Below, in pieces: positions 28,765 through 37,619 of a stretch of 64,000 bases of DNA (its first letter is position 1; every line of letters starts with the position of its first letter). This DNA is from Mesorhizobium sp. WSM4904 (GTDB taxonomy: Bacteria; Pseudomonadota; Alphaproteobacteria; Rhizobiales; Rhizobiaceae): NCBI RefSeq assembly GCF_029674545.1, contig NZ_CP121354.1, positions 3,915,001-3,979,000 of the forward strand, given 5' to 3'. The position numbers were made by a program, and so were the translations under genes. The notes under the pieces were generated by a model. That model searched no databases. It was not told the origin of the DNA and saw only the letters and a program-made list of their open reading frames with translations.

Positions 28765-29205
28765 TCACTCCGCCGCGACCTTCCAGTCGCCGGTCGTGTT
28801 CCACCAGCGGTTCGGATTGGCTCGATCGTCGAGGCCCTTGGAACGGCTGGCCAGCAGCGGCTGGATGCGGATGACCGGCTCCTCGTAGGAGTGCGCCTGG
28901 AATATGGCCTCGGCGACGCGCGCCGCAAGGGCCTGGTCGTCCGGCAGTTCGAACGAGACCTCGACCGTGCCCGGCCGCCGGCGCAGCTCGATCTCGGCGC
29001 CCGCGGCAGCACCTTCCAGCGTCCGGTAGCGCTCGACGCCTTGCGCCGACTGATAGGCGTTGCCGTCATACTTGCCCATGCGCAGCGGCGTGATCGCCAC
29101 GACCGCCTCCATGATGCGCTCGACATCGGCCGCCGGCGCCTGGAAGCTGACAAGCAGAAGCAGTTCCATCCTGAGGGATTTGGTTTCAAAGCCGCTGTCG
29201 ATCAT
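28765..29205 (-). CDS. YqfO/NIF3-insert-like (CutA-fold) protein
   Basis: A 146-residue cytoplasmic protein: MELLLLVSFQAPAADVERIMEAVVAI, MGKYDGNAYQSAQGVERYRTLEGA, then VEVSFELPDDQALAARVAEAIFQAHSYEEPVIRI. The last part (AHSYEEPV) is typical of the CutA/PII-like insert domain of NIF3 proteins. Its role is unknown. Relatives are sometimes labelled structural toxin RtxA in genome annotations, a name the sequence does not support. The ATG at 29205 follows GAGGAT at good spacing; the ATG before ELLLL is a second choice. Confidence 0.68.
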   Translation of the reverse strand: MIDSGFETKSLRMELLLLVSFQAPAADVERIMEAVVAITPLRMGKYDGNAYQSAQGVERYRTLEGAAAGAEIELRRRPGTVEVSFELPDDQALAARVAEAIFQAHSYEEPVIRIQPLLASRSKGLDDRANPNRWWNTTGDWKVAAE

Positions 29206-29252
29206 TGCTCTATCCTCGCTCTTCCTGCGTTGGAGCGAGGTATAGCAGGGGT

Positions 29253-29278
29253 CCTGCTGACACGGTGATGTCAGCAGG
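29253..29278. terminator. Perfect 10-base inverted repeat between MFS and YqfO-like genes
   Basis: CCTGCTGACA and its exact complement flank a six-base loop, about 25 bases past the MFS stop and 48 bases before the YqfO-like start. There is no T tract on the transcribed side, so it could be a weak terminator, an RNA-stabilising hairpin or an operator. Confidence 0.5.
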
Positions 29279-29303
29279 CCAAATCTTCCGCGGACATTTT
29301 CGG

Positions 29304-30479
29304 CTAGAGAATCTTTCGCACCAAACGGACGCAGACCAGCAGCATATAGGCGGCAAAGAACAAGGCCAGCGACCAGCCGAAGCCCGAGGGACCAAATGCA
29401 TCCATGCCGATGCCGATCGCCTGCGGGCCGATCACCATGCCGACGCCGTAACAGAGCACGAACGCGGCGTTGGCGGAGGCAAGCTCATGACCGGAGAGCT
29501 GCGAGCCGAGATGCGCCAGCCCGATCGTGTACATGGCGGCGACCACGCCGCCCCAGACGAACAGAAGTGCCGCCATCAGATGCCAGTTCTGGGCGAAGAA
29601 TGGCATGAACACGGTGCCCGCGAGACCCACCGTGGCGCAGGCTAGAAGCAGGTAGCGGCGGTCGGAGACGCGGTCGCTGATCATGCCGATCGGGATCTGC
29701 AGGAGCACGTTGCCGAGGCCGATCATGGTGAGCAACAGCGCTGCGTCGGCCTCCGAATAGCCGATGCGGTTGCCATAGACCGGGAACAGCGAGAAGCCAC
29801 CGGTTTCCACGGCGCCGAACACCAGCACAGCGAAGGTCGCGGTCGGCACCATCCAGATATAGCGCAGGAAATGGCTGGTCTCGCCGTCGGCGACGATCGC
29901 CGGGCTCTCGTTGCGGGCGGCCAGAACCGGAATGGCCGCGAGCGTCACCAGCGCTATGGTGACGCCGAACGGTAGGAAGCCGCTCGAGCCGAGATGCGCG
30001 AACAACCAGGGGCCTGCGGCGAAGCCCAGCGACAGCACGGTGGCGTAGATGCCGAGCACGAGGCCGCGGCGATGCGGCGGCGCCGAGGTGCTGATCCAGA
30101 ATTCCGACAGGATGAAGAGCACCGTCAGCGAGATATGCAGCGCGACGCGGAGCGGAAACCACATCCAGAAGTCCGGCGCGAAATGGAAGCCGACGAAGGC
30201 AAGCGCGCCGGCGGCAATCATCAAAAGCATGGTCCAGGCGACGCCGAGCCGCGTGGCAAGCGGCGTGGCGAGCGGGGCCCCGGCGATCGAGGCGAGGCCG
30301 GCGACCGCCGTGTTGAGGCCGATCATCGAGGCCGAGTGGCCGCGCGTTTCGAGGATGACGCTGAGCAGCGGCATGCCGAGGCCGATGGCGATGCCGACCA
30401 CGCTGATCGAGGAGATCGCCGCGACCATCGGCAGCCAGTGTACGCGTTCGTCGCCCTTTTGCTGGGTATCGACCGTCAT
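29304..30479 (-). CDS. Major facilitator superfamily transporter (YcaD-like)
   Basis: A 391-residue membrane protein with 12 predicted helices. It has a loop motif in the first half (STSAPPHRRGLVLGIYATVLSLGFAAGP) and IGMISDRVSDRRYLLL between helices of the second half, as expected for MFS. The substrate is unknown; the YcaD-like pattern suggests an exporter of small metabolites. The ATG at 30479 lacks a strong ribosome site and lies 20 bases after the Nudix stop, so translation may be coupled. Confidence 0.88.
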   Translation of the reverse strand: MTVDTQQKGDERVHWLPMVAAISSISVVGIAIGLGMPLLSVILETRGHSASMIGLNTAVAGLASIAGAPLATPLATRLGVAWTMLLMIAAGALAFVGFHFAPDFWMWFPLRVALHISLTVLFILSEFWISTSAPPHRRGLVLGIYATVLSLGFAAGPWLFAHLGSSGFLPFGVTIALVTLAAIPVLAARNESPAIVADGETSHFLRYIWMVPTATFAVLVFGAVETGGFSLFPVYGNRIGYSEADAALLLTMIGLGNVLLQIPIGMISDRVSDRRYLLLACATVGLAGTVFMPFFAQNWHLMAALLFVWGGVVAAMYTIGLAHLGSQLSGHELASANAAFVLCYGVGMVIGPQAIGIGMDAFGPSGFGWSLALFFAAYMLLVCVRLVRKIL

Positions 30480-30499
30480 GGGATATGGATGCTCTGCTT

Positions 30500-31240
30500 C
30501 TAAAGGACTTCGCGGACGAAGCGGTTTCGGATGAGCCGGAAGAACGGCACGGCACCGCCAGGGCACAGCAAGGGATCGTGGGCGAGCCGCTTTTCCAGTT
30601 CTTCCAGGATCATGCGGGTGATGTCGGGAATATCGGCCTTGCGCGCCTCGGCGAGCGGCAGCCAGACGAGCTCTTCAAGCTCGTTGGTCGGACCGCCATC
30701 CGGCAACTCCACGGCGACGTCATCGCGCCAGGCGCTGAAGAAGCGCGTATCGAAACGGCGCACGCGGTTGGGTGGAGTTATCGCGCGGGCGATGAAGCGC
30801 AGGGCGTCCAATGACGGCGTCACGCCGTGTTCGACGAAACCCTGCCAGTCGCGCTTGGCGGTCGCGAACGGGCCCTTGCGGCCGATGAGCAAGCCGGCCT
30901 CCTCGTAAGTCTCACGGATCGCCGACAAGGCGATGGCACGCGCCCGGGCAGTGCTCGCGCGGCCTGGACCGCTGGCAAGCCTTGCCTCTTCCTCACGGTG
31001 TAACGGGGCAGCGACGGGAATACGGCTGTCGGCGGGATCGGTGCGGCCGCCGGGGAAGACGAATTTTCCAGGCATGAAGGCATGCCCGGCATGGCGCCGG
31101 CCCATCAGCACCAGAACGTCGCTGCCGCTGCGGTCAAGCAGGATCAAGGTTGCGGCGTCGCGCGGACGAAGCGGCCGGCCGCCGTGCACGGCCAAGCCTT
31201 TATCGAGTTTATCGACATCCGCCTTGGTCATTCCTTCCAT
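30500..31240 (-). CDS. Nudix hydrolase
   Basis: A 246-residue protein. The N-terminal strand is RDAATLILLDRSGSDVLVLMGRRH, followed by FMPGKFVFPGGRTDPAD. The Nudix box is split by an insert: the helix core AIRETYEEAGLLIG is separated from the glycine segment by about 40 residues, as in NUDT19/RNF-like members. It probably cleaves a nucleoside diphosphate derivative such as CoA. The C-terminal half (TRFFSAWRDDVAVELPDGGPTNELEELVWL) is typical of this subgroup. It is followed closely by the MFS gene. In many rhizobia it follows DUF983 as here. Confidence 0.85.
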   Translation of the reverse strand: MEGMTKADVDKLDKGLAVHGGRPLRPRDAATLILLDRSGSDVLVLMGRRHAGHAFMPGKFVFPGGRTDPADSRIPVAAPLHREEEARLASGPGRASTARARAIALSAIRETYEEAGLLIGRKGPFATAKRDWQGFVEHGVTPSLDALRFIARAITPPNRVRRFDTRFFSAWRDDVAVELPDGGPTNELEELVWLPLAEARKADIPDITRMILEELEKRLAHDPLLCPGGAVPFFRLIRNRFVREVL

Positions 31241-31328
31241 GCGCTCGACCTAGCGGAAACTTCTCGAATGCGAAAGTGGCTTGCGCATTCGGGTCCTTGC
31301 ACCAGCCCCGGACGAAAAGTCGCTGCTG

Positions 31329-31387
31329 GAGCAATTCCAGGAAAAGTGCGCTGCGGCTTTCCGTTCAAAATTGCTTAAAAACAGATG
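31329..31387 (+). repeat. GCAATTCC-type inverted repeat, copy 1
   Basis: An imperfect palindrome: GAGCAATTCCAGGAAAAGTG, then a centre with GCGGCTTTCCG, then TTCAAAATTGCTTAAAAACA. The same plan is seen at 50369-50439 and 57515-57564. It fills most of the gap between the Nudix and DUF983 genes. Confidence 0.7.
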
Positions 31388-31435
31388 CTTGGCGCGGGAC
31401 TGCGTTCTACCCGAACGTTGAGCCGCGGCCTGAGC

Positions 31436-31864
31436 CTAGGGATGCGGCTCAAACTCGTCCTTCTCGCCGCCGAAGCCATGCATATAGAGCGCCCATTGCA
31501 GGCCGATGACGGCGCCCTTGACCGGCTGCAACAACGCGACGGCCAGACCAAAGGTCAGGGGCACCCAGATCAGCGCGTGCTGCCACAGCGTGAGCGTCGA
31601 GGTCGCCTCCACGCCCATGAAGGCGCCAACCACGATGTGGCCGACGATGACGATCACCAGATAGGCGGGCAGGTCGTCGGCGCGGTGGTGATGCAGCTCC
31701 TCGCCGCAAACGCTGCATTTGTCGACGGACTTGGTGAAGGCATAGAACAGCTTGCCTTCGCCGCAATGCGGGCAGCGGCCAAACAGGCCGCGCTTGATCG
31801 CCGTCCACAGCGGACGCGCGACGCGGCCCGAATGATGCTCGCCGCCGAAAACCTGTTCTTCCAT
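31436..31864 (-). CDS. DUF983 zinc-ribbon membrane protein
   Basis: A 142-residue protein with a rubredoxin-like pair of CxxC motifs (GRCPHCGEGKLF and DKCSVCGEELHHH) followed by two membrane helices (LPAYLVIVIVGHIVVGAFMG and HALIWVPLTFGLAVALL). The function is unknown. The ATG at 31864 overlaps the last base of the rnr stop (TGATG) and has AGGAG seven bases upstream, so it is translationally coupled to rnr. The pairing of rnr with DUF983 is usual in rhizobia. Confidence 0.9.
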   Translation of the reverse strand: MEEQVFGGEHHSGRVARPLWTAIKRGLFGRCPHCGEGKLFYAFTKSVDKCSVCGEELHHHRADDLPAYLVIVIVGHIVVGAFMGVEATSTLTLWQHALIWVPLTFGLAVALLQPVKGAVIGLQWALYMHGFGGEKDEFEPHP

Positions 31865-34182
31865 CACCTTCTCCTGCCGCGGGGCCCGAAGCGCGACTGC
31901 GATGCGCGGGCGCGGCCCTTGGCTTTGTGGAACGACCGTCTCGAGCCTGGCAGCGGCTTCGGATCGCTCAGCATCTCGAAACGCATCGCGCCGGCCATCG
32001 GCGCGACCTCGAGCAACCGAACCTCGACGCGGTCGGCAAGCTGATAGCCCTTGCCGGTGCGTTCTCCGAACAGGGATCGAGCGGTTTCGTCGTAGATATA
32101 GTAGTCGCCGCTCAAACTTGACACCGGGATGAAACCATCCGCGCCATATTGCGGCAATTGGACAAAGAGTCCCGCCTTGGTGACGCCGGAGATGCGCGCG
32201 TCGAAGGTATCGTTGATGCGCTCGGCGAGATAGGCGGCGATCAGCCGGTCGACAGTGTCGCGTTCGGCGGCCATGGCACGGCGCTCCGTGGCAGAGATCA
32301 GCGCTGCGACCTCCTCCAGCCGATCGGCCTCCTGCTGTGCCAGGCCGCCGGGGCCGAGGCCCAGCGCGGCAATCAGGCCGCGATGCACGATGAGATCGGC
32401 GTAGCGGCGGATGGGCGAGGTGAAATGCGCGTAGCGCCTCAGGTTGAGACCGAAATGGCCGATGTTCTTCGGCGAATATTCGGCCTGGCTCTGCGAGCGC
32501 AGCACAACCTCGTTGACCAGCGCCTCGTTGTCGGCGCCGCGCACGCGCTCCAGAATACCGTTGAACTGTCCCGGCCGCATCTGCGCGCCACGCGCCAGCG
32601 ACAGGCCAAGCGTGTGCAAGAATTCCCGCAGCGATTCCTGCTTGGCCAGAGAAGGCGCGTCATGGATGCGAAAAACGAGAGGTTCTTTCTTGCCTTCAAG
32701 CGTCTCGGCGGCTGCGACATTGGCCTGGATCATGAACTCTTCGATGAGCTTGTGGGCGTCGAGGCGCTCCGGCACGACGACACGGTCGACGGTGCCGTCG
32801 CCCTTGAGAAGGATCTTGCGTTCCGGCAGGTCGAGCTCCAGCGGCTGGCGGGCGTCGCGGCCGCGCTTCAGCACGGCATAGGCATCCCAGAGCGGCTTCA
32901 GAACGCTATCGAGGATCGGCCCGGTCTTGTCGTCCGGCGCGCCGTCGATCGCCGCCTGCGCCTGCGGGTAGGCGAGCTTCGCAGCCGACTTCATCATGAC
33001 ACGGTGGAAGGAGTGCCTGAGCTTGCGGCCTTCCGCGGAAAAGGTCATGCGCACGGCGATGGCCGGTCGATCCTCGCCTTCGCGCAATGAGCAAAGGTCG
33101 TTGGAGATGCGCTCCGGCAGCATCGGCACGACGCGGTCCGGGAAATAGACCGAGTTGCCGCGCTTCAGCGCCTCGCGGTCGAGCGGCGTGCCGTAGCGGA
33201 TATAGGCCGCGACGTCGGCGATCGCCACGGTGGCGATGACGCCGCCGGGATTCTTCTCGTCGGTATCGGACGTGGCGAAGACGGCATCGTCATGATCCTT
33301 GGCGTCGGCCGGATCGATGGTGACCAGCGGCAGGTCGCGCCAGTCCTCGCGGCCGGCAAGCATTGCCGGTTTCATCGCATCGGCTTCGGCAATCACATCG
33401 GCCGGAAAGACGTGCGGAATGTCGTGGGCGTGGATGGCGATCATCGAGACCGCTTTCTCGCTGGTCAGCGAGCCCAGCACCGCCAGCACCTTGGCGCGCG
33501 GCAGGCCGTAGCGAGAGGCGCGGGCCGGCTCGACCTCGACCAGGTCGCCGTTTTTGGCGCCGTTCTGGAATTCCTTGTCGACGATGAGCTCGGGCTGGCG
33601 CCGCTCCACCGGCTCGATCCGAAAGCTGCCGTCCTTCAGCACGCGGAAGACGCCGAGCACCGCTTCGCTGCGCTTCTCGAAGACCTTCATCACCCGCCCG
33701 GTGTAGGCGGGGCCGCCATGGACGGCACTTGCATCGTCAGTCGGGAAGGTCTTGGCGAGCACGCGGTCGCCGACGCCGGGGACGGGGCCGCTGGCGCCGC
33801 GCGAAATGCGGATGGCAATGACGGGCGGCGAGCCGGGACCGGTATATTCGCTCGGATTGGCCAGCAGCACGCCGTCGGCGTCGCGACCGACAATGTCGAG
33901 CACGGCGACATGCGGCACGGCGCCGGCGCGGGTGTGGCGTTTGCGGTCCTTCGTCAGTAGGCCCTCGTCCCGCAAGTCGCGCAGCAGGTCCTTCAGCCAG
34001 ATGCGGTCCTCGCCACGCAACGCGAAAGCCTTGGCGATCTCGCGCTTTCCGGAGCGATCGGGATTCTCGGCGATATAGCGCAGGATTTCGTCACGCGAGG
34101 GCCGGTAGTCGTCCTTGACACTGGCCCTGGTGTCGGCGCTGCGCGGATCGCCGTGGCTTCTTCCGGAGATCCTGCGCGCCAC
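31864..34182 (-). CDS. rnr: Ribonuclease R
   Basis: A 772-residue 3'-to-5' exoribonuclease that degrades structured RNA. A winged-helix start (PSRDEILRYIAENPDRSGKREIAKAF) and cold-shock domains lead to the RNB catalytic domain, with the metal site IDPADAKDHDDAVFA, DRVVPMLPERISNDLCSL and HFTSPIRRYADLIVHR. A C-terminal S1 domain (GVTKAGLFVQLPQYGADGFIPVSSL) and a basic tail end the protein. Its start lies seven bases after the topA stop, so topA-rnr-DUF983 is one operon. Confidence 0.95.
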   Translation of the reverse strand: MARRISGRSHGDPRSADTRASVKDDYRPSRDEILRYIAENPDRSGKREIAKAFALRGEDRIWLKDLLRDLRDEGLLTKDRKRHTRAGAVPHVAVLDIVGRDADGVLLANPSEYTGPGSPPVIAIRISRGASGPVPGVGDRVLAKTFPTDDASAVHGGPAYTGRVMKVFEKRSEAVLGVFRVLKDGSFRIEPVERRQPELIVDKEFQNGAKNGDLVEVEPARASRYGLPRAKVLAVLGSLTSEKAVSMIAIHAHDIPHVFPADVIAEADAMKPAMLAGREDWRDLPLVTIDPADAKDHDDAVFATSDTDEKNPGGVIATVAIADVAAYIRYGTPLDREALKRGNSVYFPDRVVPMLPERISNDLCSLREGEDRPAIAVRMTFSAEGRKLRHSFHRVMMKSAAKLAYPQAQAAIDGAPDDKTGPILDSVLKPLWDAYAVLKRGRDARQPLELDLPERKILLKGDGTVDRVVVPERLDAHKLIEEFMIQANVAAAETLEGKKEPLVFRIHDAPSLAKQESLREFLHTLGLSLARGAQMRPGQFNGILERVRGADNEALVNEVVLRSQSQAEYSPKNIGHFGLNLRRYAHFTSPIRRYADLIVHRGLIAALGLGPGGLAQQEADRLEEVAALISATERRAMAAERDTVDRLIAAYLAERINDTFDARISGVTKAGLFVQLPQYGADGFIPVSSLSGDYYIYDETARSLFGERTGKGYQLADRVEVRLLEVAPMAGAMRFEMLSDPKPLPGSRRSFHKAKGRARASQSRFGPRGRRR

Positions 34183-34188
34183 GTCCTG

Positions 34189-36756
34189 CTATCCTTTCTT
34201 GGCTGCCCTGCGGAACGGCTTCTTGCCGCCTCCGCCCTTGGCTTCCTTTTCGGCGATCAAAGCGAGCGCCTCTTCCATCGTCACCGACTGAGGGTCCTTG
34301 CCCTTGGGCAGCGTCGCATTGACCTTGCCGTAATTGACGTAAGGCCCATAGCGTCCGTCGCGGACGACGATCTTGCCGCCGCCGTCGGGGTGGTCGCCCA
34401 GTTCCTTCAACGCCGCCGGCGTGGCGCCGTTGCGGCCGGCCTTGCCCTTCTGCTGCTTCTCGGCGATCACCGAGACGGCGCGGTTCAGGCCGATCGAGAA
34501 GACGTCCTCGATGCTTTCCAGATTGGCATAGGTGCCGTCATGCAGCACAAAGGGCCCGTAGCGCCCAAGGCCGGCGGAGATCATCTTGCCGGTCTCCGGG
34601 TGCTTGCCGACGTCGCGGGGCAGGGCCAGCAGGGCCAGCGCCTTTTCATGATCGATCGACTCGGCGGTCCAGCCCTTGGGCAGGCTCGAGCGCTTGGCGT
34701 CCTTGCCTTCGCCGCGCTGGATATAGGGGCCGAAACGGCCGCTGCGCAGCGTGATCTCCTCGGCAGTGTAAGGATCCTTGCCGAGAAGCTTGACCCCGTC
34801 CTCGCCATTGCCATTCTCGCCATTGGGATTGGCGGCGTCGCCAAGCTGGCGGGTGTAGGAACATTCCGGATAGTTCGAGCAACCGACGAAGGCGCCGAAC
34901 TTGCCGAGCTTCAGCGACAGATTGCCTGAGCCGCATTTCGGGCAGATGCGCGGGTTCGAGCCGTCCTCGCGCGCCGGGAAGACCAGCGGCGCCAGTTCGT
35001 CGTTGAGCGCGTCGAGCACGTCGGTGACGCGCAGTTCCTTGATGTCGTCGACCGCGCCGGAAAAATCCTTCCAGAAGTCGCGCAGCACATCCTTCCAGGC
35101 GAGCTTGCCGTCGGAGATCTCGTCGAGCTTTTCCTCGAGCGAAGCGGTGAAGTCATATTCGACATAGCGCTCGAAAAAGCTTTCGAGGAAAGCCGAAAGC
35201 AGCCGGCCCTTGGCCTGCGGCACCAGCTTGCGCCGGTCGATGGCGACATAGTCGCGATCCTCCAGCGTCTTCAGGATCGCCGTATAGGTCGACGGCCGGC
35301 CGATGCCGAGTTCTTCAAGCTTCTTGATCAGAGATGCCTCGGAATAGCGCGGCGGCGGCTCGGTCGTGTGCTGGGTGGCGTTGATCGCCTCGCGTGCAAG
35401 CTGCTCATTGGCTCGGATCTCGGGCAGGCGGCGGCTTTCCTCGTCCTCGGCGTCCTCGTCCTTCTGGTCGGTGTAGGCGGCGATGAAGCCGTCGAAGCGG
35501 ATGACTGAGCCGACCGCGCGGAGCTCCGCCGTGCGGGCGCCGTTGACGGCCTCGATCTCGACCGTGGTGCGCTCGATCTCGGCCGGCTGCATCTGGCTGG
35601 CGATGGCGCGCTTCCAGATCAGCTCGTAGAGCCGTGCCTGGTCGGCATCGAGATATTGCCGGACCGATGCCGGCGTGCGCTTGAAATCGGTCGGGCGGAT
35701 CGCCTCATGCGCTTCCTGGGCATTCTTGGCCTTGACCGAATAGTAGCGCGGCTTTTCGGGCAGGTACTTTGCGCCGAACTCGTTCACGATGGCATCGCGC
35801 GCGGCATCGATCGCCTCCGGCGCCATCTGCACGCCGTCGGTTCGCATATAGGTGATGAGGCCTGCTGTCTCGCCGCCGATGTCCATGCCTTCGTAGAGTT
35901 TCTGCGCCACCTGCATGGTGCGGTTGGCCGAGAAGCCGAGCCGCGAGGAGGCGGCCTGCTGCAGCGTCGAAGTGGTGAAGGGCGGTCCGGGGTTGCGCTT
36001 GGTGGGCTTGGCTTCGACCGACAAGGCCTTGAAGGTCGCGCCTTCCAGCATCGCCTTGATGTCGTCGGCCTGTGCCTTGTTGGCGATGTCGAGCTTCTGC
36101 AGCTTCTTGCCGGCATAGGCAGTCAGCCGCGCCTCGAAGCTGTCGTTGCGCGGCGTGTTGAGGATGGCGGCGATCTGCCAATATTCCTCGCGGATGAAGC
36201 GCTCGATCTCGGATTCGCGATCGCAGACGAGGCGCAGCGCCACCGATTGAACGCGCCCCGCAGAACGGGCGCCGGGCAGCTTGCGCCACAGCACCGGCGA
36301 GAGCGTGAAGCCGACCAGATAGTCGAGCGCGCGGCGAGCGAGATAGGCGTCGACCAGCGGCGCGTCGATCTGGCGGGGATTGGCCATGGCTTCGAGCACG
36401 GAAGACTTGGTGATGGCGTTGAAGACGACGCGGCTGACCGGCTTGTCCTTCAGCGCGCGCTTCTGCCGCAGCACTTCCAGCACATGCCAGGAAATCGCCT
36501 CACCCTCGCGATCCGGGTCGGTGGCGAGGATCAGCCCGTCGGCGTCCTTGACCGCCTTGGCGATGTCGGCGAGACGCTTGCCGGAGGCGGTGTCGACCGA
36601 CCAGGACATGGCGAAGTCCTCGTCCGGGCGCACCGAACCATCCTTGGCCGGCAGATCGCGGACATGGCCGAACGAGGCCAGGACCTTATAGTTCTTGCCC
36701 AGATATTTGTTGATTGTCTTCGCCTTGGCCGGCGATTCGACGACGACGACGTCCAT
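34189..36756 (-). CDS. topA: DNA topoisomerase I
   Basis: An 855-residue type IA topoisomerase that removes negative supercoils. The TOPRIM domain opens VVVVESPAKAKTINKYLG, with the acidic ATDPDREGEAISWH motif. The active-site tyrosine is Tyr303 in GLITYMRTDGVQM. A C-terminal zinc finger (CPKCGSGNLSLKLGKFGAFVGCSNYPEC) and several ribbon repeats (RSGRFGPYIQ, GLGRYGPFVL, RDGRYGPYVN) follow, ending in a Lys-rich tail. The ATG at 36756 puts the TOPRIM strand at the N-terminus. The dprA gene, usual just upstream in rhizobia, is absent. Confidence 0.96.
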   Translation of the reverse strand: MDVVVVESPAKAKTINKYLGKNYKVLASFGHVRDLPAKDGSVRPDEDFAMSWSVDTASGKRLADIAKAVKDADGLILATDPDREGEAISWHVLEVLRQKRALKDKPVSRVVFNAITKSSVLEAMANPRQIDAPLVDAYLARRALDYLVGFTLSPVLWRKLPGARSAGRVQSVALRLVCDRESEIERFIREEYWQIAAILNTPRNDSFEARLTAYAGKKLQKLDIANKAQADDIKAMLEGATFKALSVEAKPTKRNPGPPFTTSTLQQAASSRLGFSANRTMQVAQKLYEGMDIGGETAGLITYMRTDGVQMAPEAIDAARDAIVNEFGAKYLPEKPRYYSVKAKNAQEAHEAIRPTDFKRTPASVRQYLDADQARLYELIWKRAIASQMQPAEIERTTVEIEAVNGARTAELRAVGSVIRFDGFIAAYTDQKDEDAEDEESRRLPEIRANEQLAREAINATQHTTEPPPRYSEASLIKKLEELGIGRPSTYTAILKTLEDRDYVAIDRRKLVPQAKGRLLSAFLESFFERYVEYDFTASLEEKLDEISDGKLAWKDVLRDFWKDFSGAVDDIKELRVTDVLDALNDELAPLVFPAREDGSNPRICPKCGSGNLSLKLGKFGAFVGCSNYPECSYTRQLGDAANPNGENGNGEDGVKLLGKDPYTAEEITLRSGRFGPYIQRGEGKDAKRSSLPKGWTAESIDHEKALALLALPRDVGKHPETGKMISAGLGRYGPFVLHDGTYANLESIEDVFSIGLNRAVSVIAEKQQKGKAGRNGATPAALKELGDHPDGGGKIVVRDGRYGPYVNYGKVNATLPKGKDPQSVTMEEALALIAEKEAKGGGGKKPFRRAAKKG

Positions 36757-37074
36757 GAGGTCTCTTATCAGCTGTGAGGCGGCGGAAGAACTCCGCGGCG
36801 CACGACGAAATCCCACTCTTTTCGTCGCTCACATGGCCGCGCTTTTGCAATCGGTCAAGGGGAAGGACCCAATTTGCGGGCCCGCCGGGGGCGATACACT
36901 CTTAGAGTGTATGGCGAAGATCACATTTTTTGGGAGGAAGGTTCGTATCTCGGAGCACGGAAGAATCGGGTCACCGACGCATGTCGACACACAAGCGACA
37001 TCGACGCAGGCGCGCCATCAGCGACGCAACCAGGCGGGCGCCGAAAGATATCCGGCAGCCCACCCGGATAAAAA
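36757..37074. other. Intergenic region upstream of topA with an inverted repeat
   Basis: About 318 bases with no convincing gene. It holds the perfect palindrome at 36894-36912. A frame from an ATG at 36911 reads MAKITFFGRKVRISEHGRI and then low-complexity residues before running across the opposite gene; I do not accept it. The promoter of topA should lie at the left of this region. Confidence 0.45.
36894..36912. promoter_or_regulatory. Perfect 19-base inverted repeat
   Basis: ATACACTC-TTA-GAGTGTAT: eight-base arms with a three-base centre, AT-rich within GC-rich DNA, about 140 bases upstream of topA. This is the form of an operator for a dimeric regulator. I cannot name the protein or the target gene. 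Confidence 0.5.
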
Positions 37075-37452
37075 TCAGTCGGCCGCGACAACGTGCCATG
37101 CGCCGGCGACGCCTTCGCCGGTCACGTCACCGGCCTTCTTGTCCTTAACGTAAGTGTAGACCAGCTTACCGTCATAGGCCCACATCTTGGTGCCGTCGGT
37201 GCGCTCCACGATCGTCCATTCGTCATCCGCCTTGGCACCGGCCTCGGCGTTCAACGGCGGCCAGTTGGCGGCGCATTTGTCGTAGCAGTTGGATTTACCC
37301 TTCTCGTCCTTGTCATAGGTGTAAAGCGTCATGCCCATGGCATCGGTATAGATCTTCTTGCCGCCGACTTCGGCCTCTTTCCATGCCTCGGCGGCGTGGG
37401 ACGCGGCGGTGCCGAGCAACAGGGCCGCGAGCCCGAGTGCAATCGATTTCAT
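37075..37452 (-). CDS. Small exported protein with COG4315-type secreted repeats
   Basis: A 125-residue periplasmic protein with a signal peptide (KSIALGLAALLLGTAASHAA). The mature part has two repeats of about 45 residues: KKIYTDAMGMTLYTYDKDEKGKSNCYDKCAANWPPL and TKMWAYDGKLVYTYVKDKKAGDVTGEGV. The GMTLYTYDKD, CYDKCAANWPPL and WHVV segments are the hallmark of this conserved family. The function is unknown. The ATG at 37452 follows GGGAGAG. It is divergent from the CcdA-like gene, which may provide thiol redox control of its cysteine pair. Confidence 0.88.
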   Translation of the reverse strand: MKSIALGLAALLLGTAASHAAEAWKEAEVGGKKIYTDAMGMTLYTYDKDEKGKSNCYDKCAANWPPLNAEAGAKADDEWTIVERTDGTKMWAYDGKLVYTYVKDKKAGDVTGEGVAGAWHVVAAD

Positions 37453-37619
37453 GGCAATCTCTCCCTGAGAACAAGCACGCGGCAATCGCGCGCTGCCCAA
37501 TCAACGCACGGGGAAGGCCATTTCTTCCTCGGCCGGGCGACCGCGTGCCACACAATGGTGATTGGCATGGAGGCCTGCGCATCGCTATATCGGCGCCAGC
37601 ACAATCGGGGCCAGATGAA

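Noticed and set aside
36911-37153. Frame starting MAKITFFGRKVRI after the palindrome
   Set aside because: The first residues recall small iron-sulfur proteins, but no cysteine pattern follows and the frame crosses the opposite exported-protein gene.
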